From Eubacterium sp. (GTDB taxonomy: Bacteria; Bacillota; Clostridia; Lachnospirales; Lachnospiraceae), in the NCBI GenBank assembly GCA_017433825.1, contig JAFRGL010000019.1, positions 1 through 64,000 on the forward strand: a stretch of DNA of 64,000 bases, written 5' to 3'. Position 1 is the stretch's first letter. Each line of letters starts with the position of its first letter. This document shows positions 34,796 to 43,685 of this stretch, piece by piece. The position numbers and the translations under genes are program-made. The notes under the pieces were generated by a model that saw only the letters and a list, made by a program, of their open reading frames with translations, had not been told where the DNA came from and ran no database searches.

Positions 34796-35548
34796 GTGAA
34801 GACGAAGATGCCGGCAGTTATCTGGTTTGTTCTTGCAGTTATATGCATAGCTTACGGTGTGACGGTGAAGGCTGCGGGAAGCGGAACGCGGTTTTTCCTG
34901 GTATGGATAGCCTTTGGCGTTCTCTTTATTCTGGCAGGGGTAAGTGTGTGGACGGGAATGTGGGGAAGAACGCACACCGGCGTGCGCAGGTTTATTGTCT
35001 GCGTGGTACTGGTCCTGTGCGTTGTCATTGCAGTATTGTCCGGCCTGGTATTTTCCCGCTTCTCCGAAAAAGGAGAGAAAAATCTGGATTACATTATTGT
35101 TCTGGGTGCGCAGGTGTATGCCCGCGGACCTTCGCCGGTACTGAAGTACCGGCTGGATGCCGCAGCCGCTTATTTGAATGAAAATCCGGATACCCTCTGC
35201 ATCGTAACCGGCGGGCAAGGGTACAACGAGTCGTTCGCGGAAGCGGAAGGCATGGCGAATTACCTGGAAAAGGAGGGAATCGCCCCGGAGCGGATTATAA
35301 AGGAGACCGAATCTTTAACCACGGTGCAGAATCTGGTCAATACCATGAAACTGGTGGATTTAAACGGAAAATCCGTCGGGATAGTCACCAGTAATTTTCA
35401 TGTATACAGGGCGCTGGGAATCGCGAAAAAGCTGGGCATTACCGACTGCTGCGGCATCGCTGCCGCAAGCAATCCTGTGTATCTGCCGAATAATGTATTC
35501 AGGGAATGCCTGGGCATCGTCAAGGAACTGGTAACGGGCAGCATGTAA
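34796..35548 (+). CDS. YdcF/SanA-like (DUF218) membrane protein
   Basis: I place the start at GTG 34796 because GGAAAGGAG (34781-34789) sits 6 bases before it and the promoter would start RNA at about 34774; ATG 34775 in the same frame is the alternative. Three hydrophobic segments fill the first 95 residues. The DUF218 domain follows: LDYIIVLGAQVYARGPSPVL, IVTGGQGYNESFAEAEGMAN, ESLTTVQNLVNTMKL and VTSNFHVYRALGIAKKLG. These proteins are envelope enzymes or factors (SanA, ElyC, YdcF) linked to cell-wall precursor metabolism. The substrate is unknown. Confidence 0.85.
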   Translation: MKTKMPAVIWFVLAVICIAYGVTVKAAGSGTRFFLVWIAFGVLFILAGVSVWTGMWGRTHTGVRRFIVCVVLVLCVVIAVLSGLVFSRFSEKGEKNLDYIIVLGAQVYARGPSPVLKYRLDAAAAYLNENPDTLCIVTGGQGYNESFAEAEGMANYLEKEGIAPERIIKETESLTTVQNLVNTMKLVDLNGKSVGIVTSNFHVYRALGIAKKLGITDCCGIAAASNPVYLPNNVFRECLGIVKELVTGSM

Positions 35549-35571
35549 TTTACAGACCGGAAAGGAGAAAA

Positions 35572-37203
35572 ATGGAACAGCAGCATATCATCAACAGGGA
35601 CGTACGTAAAAGAAATGTTTCCGGGAAAAATGCAGAGCTTATTCCCGCTATGGAAAACCTGGCAGGGCAGTTTGCCGCCATGTATAATTTCGGCTGCACG
35701 GACGGTATCGAAACGCTTTTTATGAAAGACGGTGTGCTGGAACTGCCGGACTTTTCCGTCCGGGCTTCCGGCAGGGAGGAAATCCGAAACCTTTTTGCCG
35801 GAAGGGCACTGAAAGAAGATACCGGGGACATCCATGTCCTGCATACGCCTTCCTTTGCCGTAATGAATACAGACGATGAAGCGAAAGGCACCTGGGATAC
35901 CTGCAGTTACCGGATTTACTGCAATGAAGGCATGCCTGCCTGTGAGATAATGATCACCAGGATGGATGTCTGGTTTGCGAAAGGGGAAGACGGCTTGAAG
36001 ATCCGGTCTCTGAACTGGCACATCATGCAAAGCTGGGTCCCGGTCAATTATGCGCCGGGACAGGAGGCGCCTCTGAAGGATTTGCAGAAGAAGCGGGATT
36101 TCCTTCCGGAAGGCGAAACGCCTTCTGCCGGGGACTATACCGCCCTGCAGAATCTTCTCGGCCGGTTTGTGCATGATCATTTCCGAAACCCGGATGAGCT
36201 TTTCGCAGACAGGCCTGATACCTGTCTTTTCCTGGACTGTATAATGGAAAAGCCTGCTTTCGGCTTTGCGGAAACGGCGGAACAGATGGAAGCCGTTATC
36301 CGGAAGGAGAAAGAGACGGGGCATTACGTGGTTTTGTGCTCCCTGGCAGGGCCGGTCATTGTACTTACCGGCGAAAATACAGCAAGGGCGGTATCCGCTC
36401 TTGCCTGTTATGTTCCGACAAAGGAGGAAGAAAAAGAAGGCCTGTATCTGGAACGGAGTATCCGCCTTCTGAAAGCGGATTTTGTGAAGGAGGAAGAATG
36501 CTGGAAAATCCTTTCCCTGCAGACCGAAGATGCGGCACAGCTGCCGTGTCTTCCGAAATACACACCGTCCTTCGGTTTTGAAAGGATGAGCCTTAAAGAG
36601 GGCAACTGGACCGCAGAGGAGTTCGGCACGGCGCAGAAGGCAGGGGATTGTTCCGGTGATGCTTTTATTGCGGAAAACATAGTGAATGCCTGGATTTATG
36701 CCACAAGAAGCGGCAAAGATATGGAGTTCCTGGATAATTATGTAAACTTCGATGCGCTTCCCTGCGTTTTTGACTTTAAAAGCCGCGGACTGGACGCGCC
36801 TTCCCTGGAAACCGAAAAGGCGATAAAGGAAAAAATATCCGTATTTGACCGGCAGTGGGAAGCGCTGGTTAAGCAGCCTGCCTACCATGCAGCCGGGACA
36901 CCGTATGTACGGATAAGCGCGGACGGGCAGTACATGAAAGCCCTCTGGATTGACTGCTGCAATACAAACATGTCCGCCGCTTTCGGCAAATACAACGAGG
37001 ACGGTACGGTTCCCTATATGGCGGCAGTCAACAAATATATGTATGAATTCCGGAAGAAAGACGGGGTCTGGTACCTTGTACACTGGTATTTCGAGCCGCT
37101 GATGAATGTGATGCAGCATTCATTCAACCCGAAAAACAGCCGGGGATGGTGTATGAAAGACGACGGAAGACCGTATCAGCAGACGGAAGAGGAGTACGAA
37201 TGA
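35572..37203 (+). CDS. Three tandem NTF2/SnoaL-like domains
   Basis: Start 35572 follows GGAAAGGAG at 8 bases. The 543 residues divide into three NTF2-like cone folds. Domain 1 is at about 18-165 (AAMYNFGCTDGIETLFMKDG, later LNWHIMQSWVPVNY), domain 2 at about 182-330 (weakest match), and domain 3 at about 362-520 (AWIYATRSGKDMEFLDNYVN, WYLVHWYFEPLMNVMQHSFN). SnoaL-like enzymes act on polyketides and steroids (for instance bile acid 7-dehydratase BaiE), and others are only ligand binders. Here no catalytic set is certain. It lies between a YdcF-like gene and an aldo/keto reductase gene. A redox or lyase role on small hydrophobic substrates is possible. Confidence 0.65.
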   Translation: MEQQHIINRDVRKRNVSGKNAELIPAMENLAGQFAAMYNFGCTDGIETLFMKDGVLELPDFSVRASGREEIRNLFAGRALKEDTGDIHVLHTPSFAVMNTDDEAKGTWDTCSYRIYCNEGMPACEIMITRMDVWFAKGEDGLKIRSLNWHIMQSWVPVNYAPGQEAPLKDLQKKRDFLPEGETPSAGDYTALQNLLGRFVHDHFRNPDELFADRPDTCLFLDCIMEKPAFGFAETAEQMEAVIRKEKETGHYVVLCSLAGPVIVLTGENTARAVSALACYVPTKEEEKEGLYLERSIRLLKADFVKEEECWKILSLQTEDAAQLPCLPKYTPSFGFERMSLKEGNWTAEEFGTAQKAGDCSGDAFIAENIVNAWIYATRSGKDMEFLDNYVNFDALPCVFDFKSRGLDAPSLETEKAIKEKISVFDRQWEALVKQPAYHAAGTPYVRISADGQYMKALWIDCCNTNMSAAFGKYNEDGTVPYMAAVNKYMYEFRKKDGVWYLVHWYFEPLMNVMQHSFNPKNSRGWCMKDDGRPYQQTEEEYE

Positions 37204-37345
37204 ATAAGATCAGGTAAAACCGGAAAAGAAACGGCCGCCACAGCACAAATGTCTGATGACAAACGGCGGCAATACTGCTAAAATGCTTTCAGGAGAACTG
37301 TGTTTGAACCCGGCAGGAAGTATTTCCTGCGTAAGGAGGAGAAGA

Positions 37346-38470
37346 ATGGAATACAAACCCTTTAAGGACATAAAGCTTTCACGGCTGGGCCTTGGCAATA
37401 TGCGCCTGCCCCAGCTGACCCCTGGCTTCGGCGGCGCGATAGACCGGCCGGCAGCCAGGGAAATGATTGAATATGCCTACAATCACGGCATCAACTATTT
37501 CGATACCGCCTATGTATATCACAACGGTGAATCGGAGGTGGTCCTGGGCGAGGTGTTAAGCCAGTACCCCAGGGACAGCTATTACCTGGCGACGAAATTC
37601 TATGTGCATGCGGGCGTGGACGTGGAAACCATGTTTGCGGAACAGCTGAAAAGGCTGCAGACGGACCACATTGATTTCTACCTGGTGCACGGCGTGGACG
37701 ACAGCTGCTACGACGCCTATGAAAAGAGCGGCTGCATGGATTTCCTGAAGAGGATGAAGGCAGAAGGAAAGATTACCTACCTCGGCTTTTCCTCCCATTC
37801 CTCACCGCCGGTGCTGGAGAAAACCCTCGGCTGGTATGACGGCTGGGACTTTGTGCAGATTCAGTGCAATTATTTTGACTGGAAATACGGAACGACGGCG
37901 GAAGAATACCGGATTCTAAAGGAAAGGAACCTTCCCATCGTCGTTATGGAGCCCATCCGGGGCGGCAAGCTGGCCACACTGTCCGAGGACGCGCTGAAGG
38001 TGCTGGCTGATAAGAATCCGCACAGAAGCGCGGCGGCCTGGGCGCTTTCCTGGGTACGGCATCTGCCCCAGGTGCAGGTCATCTTAAGCGGCATGTCCAC
38101 CCTGCCCCAGATGCAGGAAAACGTGGCACTCTTTGACCGGGAGAACGTTTTTACCGAAGAAGACGCGGAAACCTGCGAAAAGGCCGCGGAAGCATTCAGG
38201 AAGGAAGTCAGCGTTCCCTGTACCGCCTGCAGATACTGCTGCGCCACCTGCCCGGCGAAGATTGAGATTCCGGAATACATGAACCTGTACAACCAGTTCA
38301 GGCTGGACGGCCCCATGGCCGTGGTCGGGGCAAAGATTGATTCCGAAGGAACGCCGGCGGATTGTGTGGGCTGCGGACAGTGCAAGGAGAGATGCCCCCA
38401 GGGCATTGACGTGCCGGCTGTCATGAAGGAACTGGCGGAAGTGATCGAGCAGATGAAGGATATTACCTGA
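37346..38470 (+). CDS. Aldo/keto reductase with C-terminal 4Fe-4S ferredoxin domain
   Basis: Start 37346 follows AAGGAGGAG; in-frame upstream ATGs lack a ribosome site. Residues 1-270 are an aldo/keto reductase barrel: FDTAYVYHNGESEVVLGEVL holds the catalytic Asp and Tyr, with Lys in YLATKFYVH and His in DFYLVHGVDD. Residues about 285-374 hold two Cys clusters, CTACRYCCATCP and CVGCGQCKERCP, each for a 4Fe-4S centre. This oxidoreductase class is common in anaerobes and can draw electrons from ferredoxin. The substrate is unknown. Confidence 0.88.
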   Translation: MEYKPFKDIKLSRLGLGNMRLPQLTPGFGGAIDRPAAREMIEYAYNHGINYFDTAYVYHNGESEVVLGEVLSQYPRDSYYLATKFYVHAGVDVETMFAEQLKRLQTDHIDFYLVHGVDDSCYDAYEKSGCMDFLKRMKAEGKITYLGFSSHSSPPVLEKTLGWYDGWDFVQIQCNYFDWKYGTTAEEYRILKERNLPIVVMEPIRGGKLATLSEDALKVLADKNPHRSAAAWALSWVRHLPQVQVILSGMSTLPQMQENVALFDRENVFTEEDAETCEKAAEAFRKEVSVPCTACRYCCATCPAKIEIPEYMNLYNQFRLDGPMAVVGAKIDSEGTPADCVGCGQCKERCPQGIDVPAVMKELAEVIEQMKDIT

Positions 38471-38569
38471 GGACAGCTTCCGGACTTCATGTGATTAGTA
38501 TTGATGCAGATAAGCGTTATTGAAAGAAATAAACGACAGACTGTTTAAGAACAAGATAAGGAGAGAAAA

Positions 38570-39595
38570 ATGGCACCTCTTGACAAGGATTTGAGAAGCC
38601 CGCAGAAGCCGGACCCGAAGAAGAATAATTCGGCAAAGAAACCCGCTCCGCCGGTTCCGCCCAAGGCAGCCGCCGGCGCGGCAGGCGTCAAAGGCGTTAC
38701 ACCGCAGAAAGACAGCAGAAGGCCGGTTAACAGTATTCCGAACGATCCGCGTTCGCCGAAGAACCCGAACACCGGACATACGGGCCAGAGGGTGACCGTC
38801 ACCGTCAACAGCAACGGAAGAACGGGAAATACGAATACCAGGACCCACAATGAACCTCCCAGGCAGCAGACGCCTCCGCGCACACAGAACACCTCCCGCA
38901 CGCAGAGCACGTCACGGCAGCAGACGCCTCCGCCGCAGCAGCGCAGGACCAACCCGGCCCCGCAGCAGCAGCCGAGAACAGCCAATCCGTACGGAAACCG
39001 GAACGGCAATGCCAATGCCAATCCCTATAACAGCCGCAATAATAATCCTTACGGCAGCCGGAATCCGAACGATCCCTTTGACGCGCTGTTTGGAAACGGC
39101 GGCGTAAACCAGGGCGGCATGTTCGGAAACAGCAACGACCCGATGGATATGCTTTTCGGAAACGGCCAGCAGAGGAATCCCTACGGCGGCACCGGCAACA
39201 TGTTCGGCGGTAACAGCAATAATCCCATGGACATGCTCTTCGGCGGCGGCCAGCAGAGAAATCCGTACAGTAATACCGGCAACATGTTCGGCAGCAATTA
39301 CGGCTTCGGCAACACCGGCCGCAGTTCCTCCGGCCTTGGTTCCCTGGTAGGCAGTATGGTGGGCGGAAGCATCTTAAGCTCTCTCATGGATCTTCTTTCC
39401 GACGAGTTCAAGGTGACGAACGACGAGGAGGAAGAGGAGACTGTTGCACCGGAATCCATTCCGGAAGAAGAGGTGGAAGCCTCCGAGCTTACACGTGAGG
39501 AAATGGCAGCTCTGCCCCACACCTGCCCGCACTGCGGCGCGCCGGTGAGCAGGAAGAGCGCGACCTGCGAATACTGCGATTCCAGCCTGATATAA
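38570..39595 (+). CDS. Disordered Asn/Pro/Gln-rich protein with repeats and C-terminal zinc ribbon
   Basis: The first 270 of 341 residues are low complexity: a basic Pro/Lys/Ala start, a Thr/Arg/Gln-rich stretch (residues 85-140), then Asn/Gly/Met/Phe-rich repeats. The block NPMDMLFGGGQQRNPYSNTG, followed by NMFGS, recurs at least twice in near-identical form, with a diverged third copy (FDALFGNGGVNQGGMFGNSN). A hydrophobic Gly/Ser patch (LGSLVGSMVGGSILSSLMDL) and an acidic segment precede the zinc ribbon CPHCGAPVSRKSATCEYC at the end. No signal peptide is present. Asn/Gly/Phe repeats suggest a self-associating or scaffold protein; this is an inference. Confidence 0.7.
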   Translation: MAPLDKDLRSPQKPDPKKNNSAKKPAPPVPPKAAAGAAGVKGVTPQKDSRRPVNSIPNDPRSPKNPNTGHTGQRVTVTVNSNGRTGNTNTRTHNEPPRQQTPPRTQNTSRTQSTSRQQTPPPQQRRTNPAPQQQPRTANPYGNRNGNANANPYNSRNNNPYGSRNPNDPFDALFGNGGVNQGGMFGNSNDPMDMLFGNGQQRNPYGGTGNMFGGNSNNPMDMLFGGGQQRNPYSNTGNMFGSNYGFGNTGRSSSGLGSLVGSMVGGSILSSLMDLLSDEFKVTNDEEEEETVAPESIPEEEVEASELTREEMAALPHTCPHCGAPVSRKSATCEYCDSSLI

Positions 39596-39619
39596 ATTTA
39601 AGAAAACAATAATAAACGG

Positions 39620-39655
39620 GGATGAAGCGGAGAAATCCGTCTTCATCCTTTTTTT
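39620..39655 (+). terminator. Intrinsic terminator
   Basis: GGATGAAG (39620-39627) with CGG pairs with CCG and CTTCATCC (39641-39648), followed by seven T. Confidence 0.88.
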
Positions 39656-39687
39656 GTGCAAACATTTATCCCCCCAGGGGGCTTAAA

Positions 39688-39716
39688 TTGAGTAATTGTA
39701 CTTGTTAAAATAATAA
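39688..39716 (+). promoter_or_regulatory. Probable promoter of the second metal-chelate transporter operon
   Basis: TTGAGT (39688-39693), 17 bases, TAATAA (39711-39716), 30 bases before the start codon. CCCCCCAGGGGG just upstream is a small palindrome. Confidence 0.4.
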
Positions 39717-39745
39717 CAGTATTTGAAAGAGAGGTAATTTTACTC

Positions 39746-40903
39746 ATGAAGAAAACACTTGCACTGATACTGGCAGCCGTTCTGGCCTGCGGAATGCTTA
39801 CCGCATGTTCAGGCGGCGGCAGTGGGACCTCACAGGAATCATCCGCCCCGGAAGCGGCATCCTCTGCCGCATCGGAAAGCAGCGCCGTGTCTGAAACCGC
39901 CGGCACATCGGCAGAATCAACCGCCCCGGAAGCTGCGGAAACCATCCTGGTTACGGACGCCGTCGGCAGGGAAGTGGAGCTTTCCGGCCTGGTGGAAAAA
40001 GCGGCCGTTATCAACCGCTATAACCTGGAATTAATCCGCGGCTGCGGCCTTATCGACAAGGTGGTCGGCGTGGATTCCAGCATTATCGAAAACCATGTCT
40101 ACTGGCCTGAGTTCTCGGAGGAAAACTCCTTCGGCAGCCAGAATGACGTAAACTACGAAGTGATCGCGGAAATGGAGCCGGATGTGGTCATTACCGCATT
40201 TTATTCCGAGGATCTGGAAAATGCCCTCAAGGCGTTCAATATCCCCGTGGTGGCGCTCATCGGCTATGACCAGGATATCAACCGCCAGATTGACATCATT
40301 GAAACCATGTTCGGGAAGACCGAAAAATCTTCTGCCCTGCGCAGCTTCTTCAACGAAACCTATCAGAGCATTTCCGACATTGCGGCGCAAATCCCCGAGG
40401 CTGAGCGCAAAACCACGGCCTGGGAATCCATCAAGGACTATTCCATTGCCAACGGCTCAAACGCCTGGGGCGAGATGCTCGTTCTGGCGGGCGGCATCAA
40501 TATGTTCGGCGACGCCTCCTTCGAGAGCTCCGATGTGGACGCGGAAGCGTTTATTACCGCCAACCCGGATTTCATCTTCAAGATGGTTGCTGCCTCCGGC
40601 GCGGACTTAAGCGGCTATACACCGCCCTCAGCTGAAGATTACAAAGCCGCGGCCGACGCTTATCTGGGCCGGGCCGGCTTCGGTGAAATCAAGGCTGTCC
40701 AGGATGAGAATGTATATTTTGTTACTTCTTTCTCCATGGGCGGACTGGGCAAAATCCTAGGTTCTGCCTATATCGTGAAATGGCTGTATCCCGAAGCCGC
40801 CGCGGACTTTGACCCTGACAAGGTGTTCGCCACCTGGCTGGAAGAGTACCAGAACATTGATTACGTGGAAGGACAGCACTGCCGTTTAGGCGATATTGAC
40901 TGA
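39746..40903 (+). CDS. Fe/B12-type ABC transporter substrate-binding lipoprotein
   Basis: The lipoprotein signal ends GMLTAC (Cys21), followed by a Ser/Ala/Glu-rich spacer to about residue 68. The class III binding domain starts ILVTDAVGREVELSGLVEKA, the common opening for iron-siderophore and B12 binders, and includes EMEPDVVITAFYSEDLENAL and VQDENVYFVTSFSMGGLGKI. It differs from the binding protein at 2386 and belongs to a separate operon with permease, ATPase and methyltransferase. The ligand is probably a metal chelate; which one cannot be told. Confidence 0.87.
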   Translation: MKKTLALILAAVLACGMLTACSGGGSGTSQESSAPEAASSAASESSAVSETAGTSAESTAPEAAETILVTDAVGREVELSGLVEKAAVINRYNLELIRGCGLIDKVVGVDSSIIENHVYWPEFSEENSFGSQNDVNYEVIAEMEPDVVITAFYSEDLENALKAFNIPVVALIGYDQDINRQIDIIETMFGKTEKSSALRSFFNETYQSISDIAAQIPEAERKTTAWESIKDYSIANGSNAWGEMLVLAGGINMFGDASFESSDVDAEAFITANPDFIFKMVAASGADLSGYTPPSAEDYKAAADAYLGRAGFGEIKAVQDENVYFVTSFSMGGLGKILGSAYIVKWLYPEAAADFDPDKVFATWLEEYQNIDYVEGQHCRLGDID

Positions 40904-40904
40904 A

Positions 40905-41975
40905 ATGCGTGAAAAACAGCATGAAATAAGCCGGGCTTATGCCCGGCTTCGGCACAGAAAAATACTTCTTCTGCTGTTACTGACGGCTGCGCTGGTCGTC
41001 CTGGCAATAGCGGCGATCTTTCTGGGAACCTCGGACATACACTTTTCCGGGCTTATAGCCTACCTGTTCCCGAACTGGGGCGCCGGTCACGGAATTGCGC
41101 CGCTTACCGGTACGCAGATTGTCATTGTGCTTACCTTAAGGCTGCCGCGGATTATCAGCGCCGTGCTGGTGGGGGCGGCCATGGGCATCTGCGGCACTGT
41201 CATGCAGTCCACCACCGGAAACGTCATGGCGAGCCCCTTTACCACCGGTATTTCCAGCGCCGCGGGCCTGGGGGCAGCCATCGGCATCCTGTTTCATCCG
41301 CTGGGTGCAGGCAATACCTCCGTGGTGGTCTGCGCCTTCGGCATTGCCGCCATTAACGCGGCCATTGTCTACGGCATAACCGCAGCAGGAAACCTTGGCG
41401 CGGGCGGCATGATCCTGGTGGGCGTCGCATTGAACTTCCTGTTCAGCTCCGCAAATTCCCTGCTTCAGTACGTGGCCAGTGAAGACCAGCTGTCCCAGAT
41501 AGTCCACTGGAGCTTCGGCAGCCTGACAGGCCTCACCTGGACGCAGATAATCCTCATGGCAGTGACACTGGGGGCAGCATTCGTCCTCTTCGGGAAGCAG
41601 GCATGGTCCTACAATATCATGTCGTCGGGCGGTGACGAGAGCGCGAAAGCACTGGGCGTGAACGCCTCCCGCGTCAGAATCGCCAGCGGCGTCCTGGTGA
41701 CGATTGTATCCGCGGTTACCATAAGCTTCGTCGGCGTCATCGGCTTTGTGGGCATTGTGGCCCCGCATGTCGCGAGACTGCTTTTAGGTTCTGAACACAG
41801 GATACTTCTGCCGGCATCCTCCATCATCGGCGCGCTTCTGGTGCTGGCGGCGGATTCCATCGGCAGGACCGTCATCAGCCCGGTGATTATTCCCGTGGGC
41901 GTGGTGCTTTCCATTGTCGGCGCGCCGCTGTTCCTCTACCTGATTATTTCCAGGAGAAGGAGGTCGAGCTTTTGA
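40905..41975 (+). CDS. FecCD-family ABC transporter permease
   Basis: ATG 40905 begins one base after the upstream stop; an in-frame TTG at 40896 would overlap that gene. The 356-residue protein has about nine to ten membrane segments, the motif LRLPRIISAVLVGAAMGICG at about residue 77, and FVGVIGFVGIVAPHVARLLL at the ATPase-facing end. It is the channel of the importer encoded here. Length and motifs are normal. Confidence 0.9.
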   Translation: MREKQHEISRAYARLRHRKILLLLLLTAALVVLAIAAIFLGTSDIHFSGLIAYLFPNWGAGHGIAPLTGTQIVIVLTLRLPRIISAVLVGAAMGICGTVMQSTTGNVMASPFTTGISSAAGLGAAIGILFHPLGAGNTSVVVCAFGIAAINAAIVYGITAAGNLGAGGMILVGVALNFLFSSANSLLQYVASEDQLSQIVHWSFGSLTGLTWTQIILMAVTLGAAFVLFGKQAWSYNIMSSGGDESAKALGVNASRVRIASGVLVTIVSAVTISFVGVIGFVGIVAPHVARLLLGSEHRILLPASSIIGALLVLAADSIGRTVISPVIIPVGVVLSIVGAPLFLYLIISRRRRSSF

Positions 41976-42760
41976 AGATAGATTTGGAAGACGTCAGCTT
42001 CGGCTACAAAAAGCACCCCGTGTTCGAGCATATCCGCTTTTCCTTTGACTCCCTGCAGTTTGTCTGCCTTATCGGGCCGAACGGCGCGGGCAAAAGCACC
42101 CTTTTGAAATGCATCAACGGCATTCATTCCCCCACCGGCGGGAGAGTGCTGGCGGATGGTGAAGACGTGCAGAAAATGCACCTTTTGAAACGGGCGGAGA
42201 TTTTCGGCTATGTTCCCCAGTTTACGGTGGCAAATCCTTCGCTGAACGTACTGGAAACCGTTATTTCCGGGAGAATGCCCCGGATGCAGGGCAGGGCTTC
42301 CGCGGCGGATGTGGAAGCCGCGGAAGAAATACTTACGGAAATGGACCTGGAGGATTTTGCCCTCCGGTCAATGAACCAGTTAAGCGGAGGTGAAAGACAG
42401 CGGGTGCTGATTGCCAGGGCACTGGCCCAGGAGCCCCAGGTCATGCTGCTGGACGAACCCACCAGCAACCTGGACATGCATTACCAGCTGGAGACCATGG
42501 AGCTTCTGGAGAAAACCGTACGGGAGAAGCAGATAGGCGTTATCGCGGTCATCCATGACCTGAACGCCGTTTTACGGTTTGCGGACCTGGTACTGCTTTT
42601 AAACAAAGGCGGCCTGTATGCCAGCGGCAGGCCGGAAGACGTGATTACCGAAAATACACTGGCACATTCATTTGAAATTATTTCCACATTTACGCAGGCG
42701 GCGGAAATACCGGTAATGGTGCCGCTTGCCAGCAATAAGACAAGGAGAACAGAACAATGA
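41972..42760 (+). CDS. FecE-type ABC transporter ATPase
   Basis: The start is TTG 41972, overlapping the permease stop (TTGA), with AAGGAGG 9 bases upstream. The 262-residue protein has Walker A GPNGAGKST, signature QLSGGERQRVLIARAL and Walker B VMLLDEPTSNLDM. Unlike the ATPase at 4783 it has no C-terminal extension. It overlaps the methyltransferase gene by 4 bases, so the methyltransferase is translationally coupled to the importer. Confidence 0.92.
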   Translation: MKIDLEDVSFGYKKHPVFEHIRFSFDSLQFVCLIGPNGAGKSTLLKCINGIHSPTGGRVLADGEDVQKMHLLKRAEIFGYVPQFTVANPSLNVLETVISGRMPRMQGRASAADVEAAEEILTEMDLEDFALRSMNQLSGGERQRVLIARALAQEPQVMLLDEPTSNLDMHYQLETMELLEKTVREKQIGVIAVIHDLNAVLRFADLVLLLNKGGLYASGRPEDVITENTLAHSFEIISTFTQAAEIPVMVPLASNKTRRTEQ

Positions 42761-43557
42761 GCATGCAGGACAGAATCAATACCTACTGGTCCAAACGGGC
42801 GGAGGAGTTTTCCGAATTCCGCCTGAAAGAACTGGCCGGCCCGCAGCACAATCAGTGGATGAGTTTCCTGCGGACGCTGCTTCCGCAGGGAAAAGAAAAA
42901 ATCCGGGCCCTGGACTGCGGCACCGGCGCGGGATTTTACGCCTTCCTTCTTTCCGAGCTGGGCTGCGAAACGACGGCAATCGACTATTCCCAGGATATGA
43001 TCGACCAGTGCGAGGCAAATGCGAAAATGCTGCGCTACCCGCCCATCCGATTCCTGCAGATGGACGCCCAGCAGATGACATTTGAGGATGAAAGCTTTGA
43101 TTTCATTATTTCCAGAAACGTAACCTGGACGGTGCCGGAACCGGAAAAGATTTACAGGGAATGGTACCGGCTGCTTGCACCGGGCGGCGTGGTCGTCAAC
43201 ATAGACGCGAACTATGGTTATGTGTTTAAAAAAGCGGACGAAAGCGGCTGGACCGAAAAAGAAAACGCGAAATGGGAGAACAGCCCGCAGAAGCTTATCG
43301 GCACAAGGCCGGATATGGTCAATGAAAGAAATGACATTGCGAAAAACTTAAGCATTGCCGCCGAAGTCCGTCCGCAGTGGGATCTGGATCTGATGCTGCG
43401 GCTTGGCTTTTCCGAGGTTTCCGCCACACCCAATGTCATGATAAAAATCTTCCCGGAGATGGCGAAAATCGAATGGCCGCGGAACGAAAACAACCCGTTT
43501 ACGGCTGACAAGGACGCCCCTGATACCCGGATCTTCATGATCAAGGGTATAAAGTAG
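42757..43557 (+). CDS. Class I SAM-dependent methyltransferase coupled to the ABC importer
   Basis: The 266-residue protein has motif I LDCGTGAGFYAFLLSELG, an acidic loop in ETTAIDYSQDM, and the post-I motif FDFIISRNVTWTVPEPEK. It begins MSMQDRINTYWSKRAEEFSE, a start seen in small-molecule methyltransferases of the UbiE/methyltransf_11 kind. Overlap with the ATPase gene (ATGA at 42757) ties it to metal-chelate uptake. It may process the imported ligand, for example a corrinoid, tetrapyrrole or metallophore; that is an inference. A paralogue is at 48842-49606. Confidence 0.85.
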   Translation: MSMQDRINTYWSKRAEEFSEFRLKELAGPQHNQWMSFLRTLLPQGKEKIRALDCGTGAGFYAFLLSELGCETTAIDYSQDMIDQCEANAKMLRYPPIRFLQMDAQQMTFEDESFDFIISRNVTWTVPEPEKIYREWYRLLAPGGVVVNIDANYGYVFKKADESGWTEKENAKWENSPQKLIGTRPDMVNERNDIAKNLSIAAEVRPQWDLDLMLRLGFSEVSATPNVMIKIFPEMAKIEWPRNENNPFTADKDAPDTRIFMIKGIK

Positions 43558-43631
43558 ACGTATTTCCGGATAATCCGGGATGACGAAAGACGGGCGGATT
43601 CGTTTACCTGCGTTTTTGCATCATAATGAAG

Positions 43632-43669
43632 AAAGCTCCTGTGCCGGTGCAGACACAGGAGCTTTTTTG
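43632..43669 (+). terminator. Intrinsic terminator
   Basis: AAAGCTCCTGTG (43632-43643) pairs perfectly with CACAGGAGCTTT (43654-43665), followed by T. Its A-rich left side may let it also stop the convergent OYE transcript. Confidence 0.9.
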
Positions 43670-43685
43670 CACAGATGAGAGTTTT

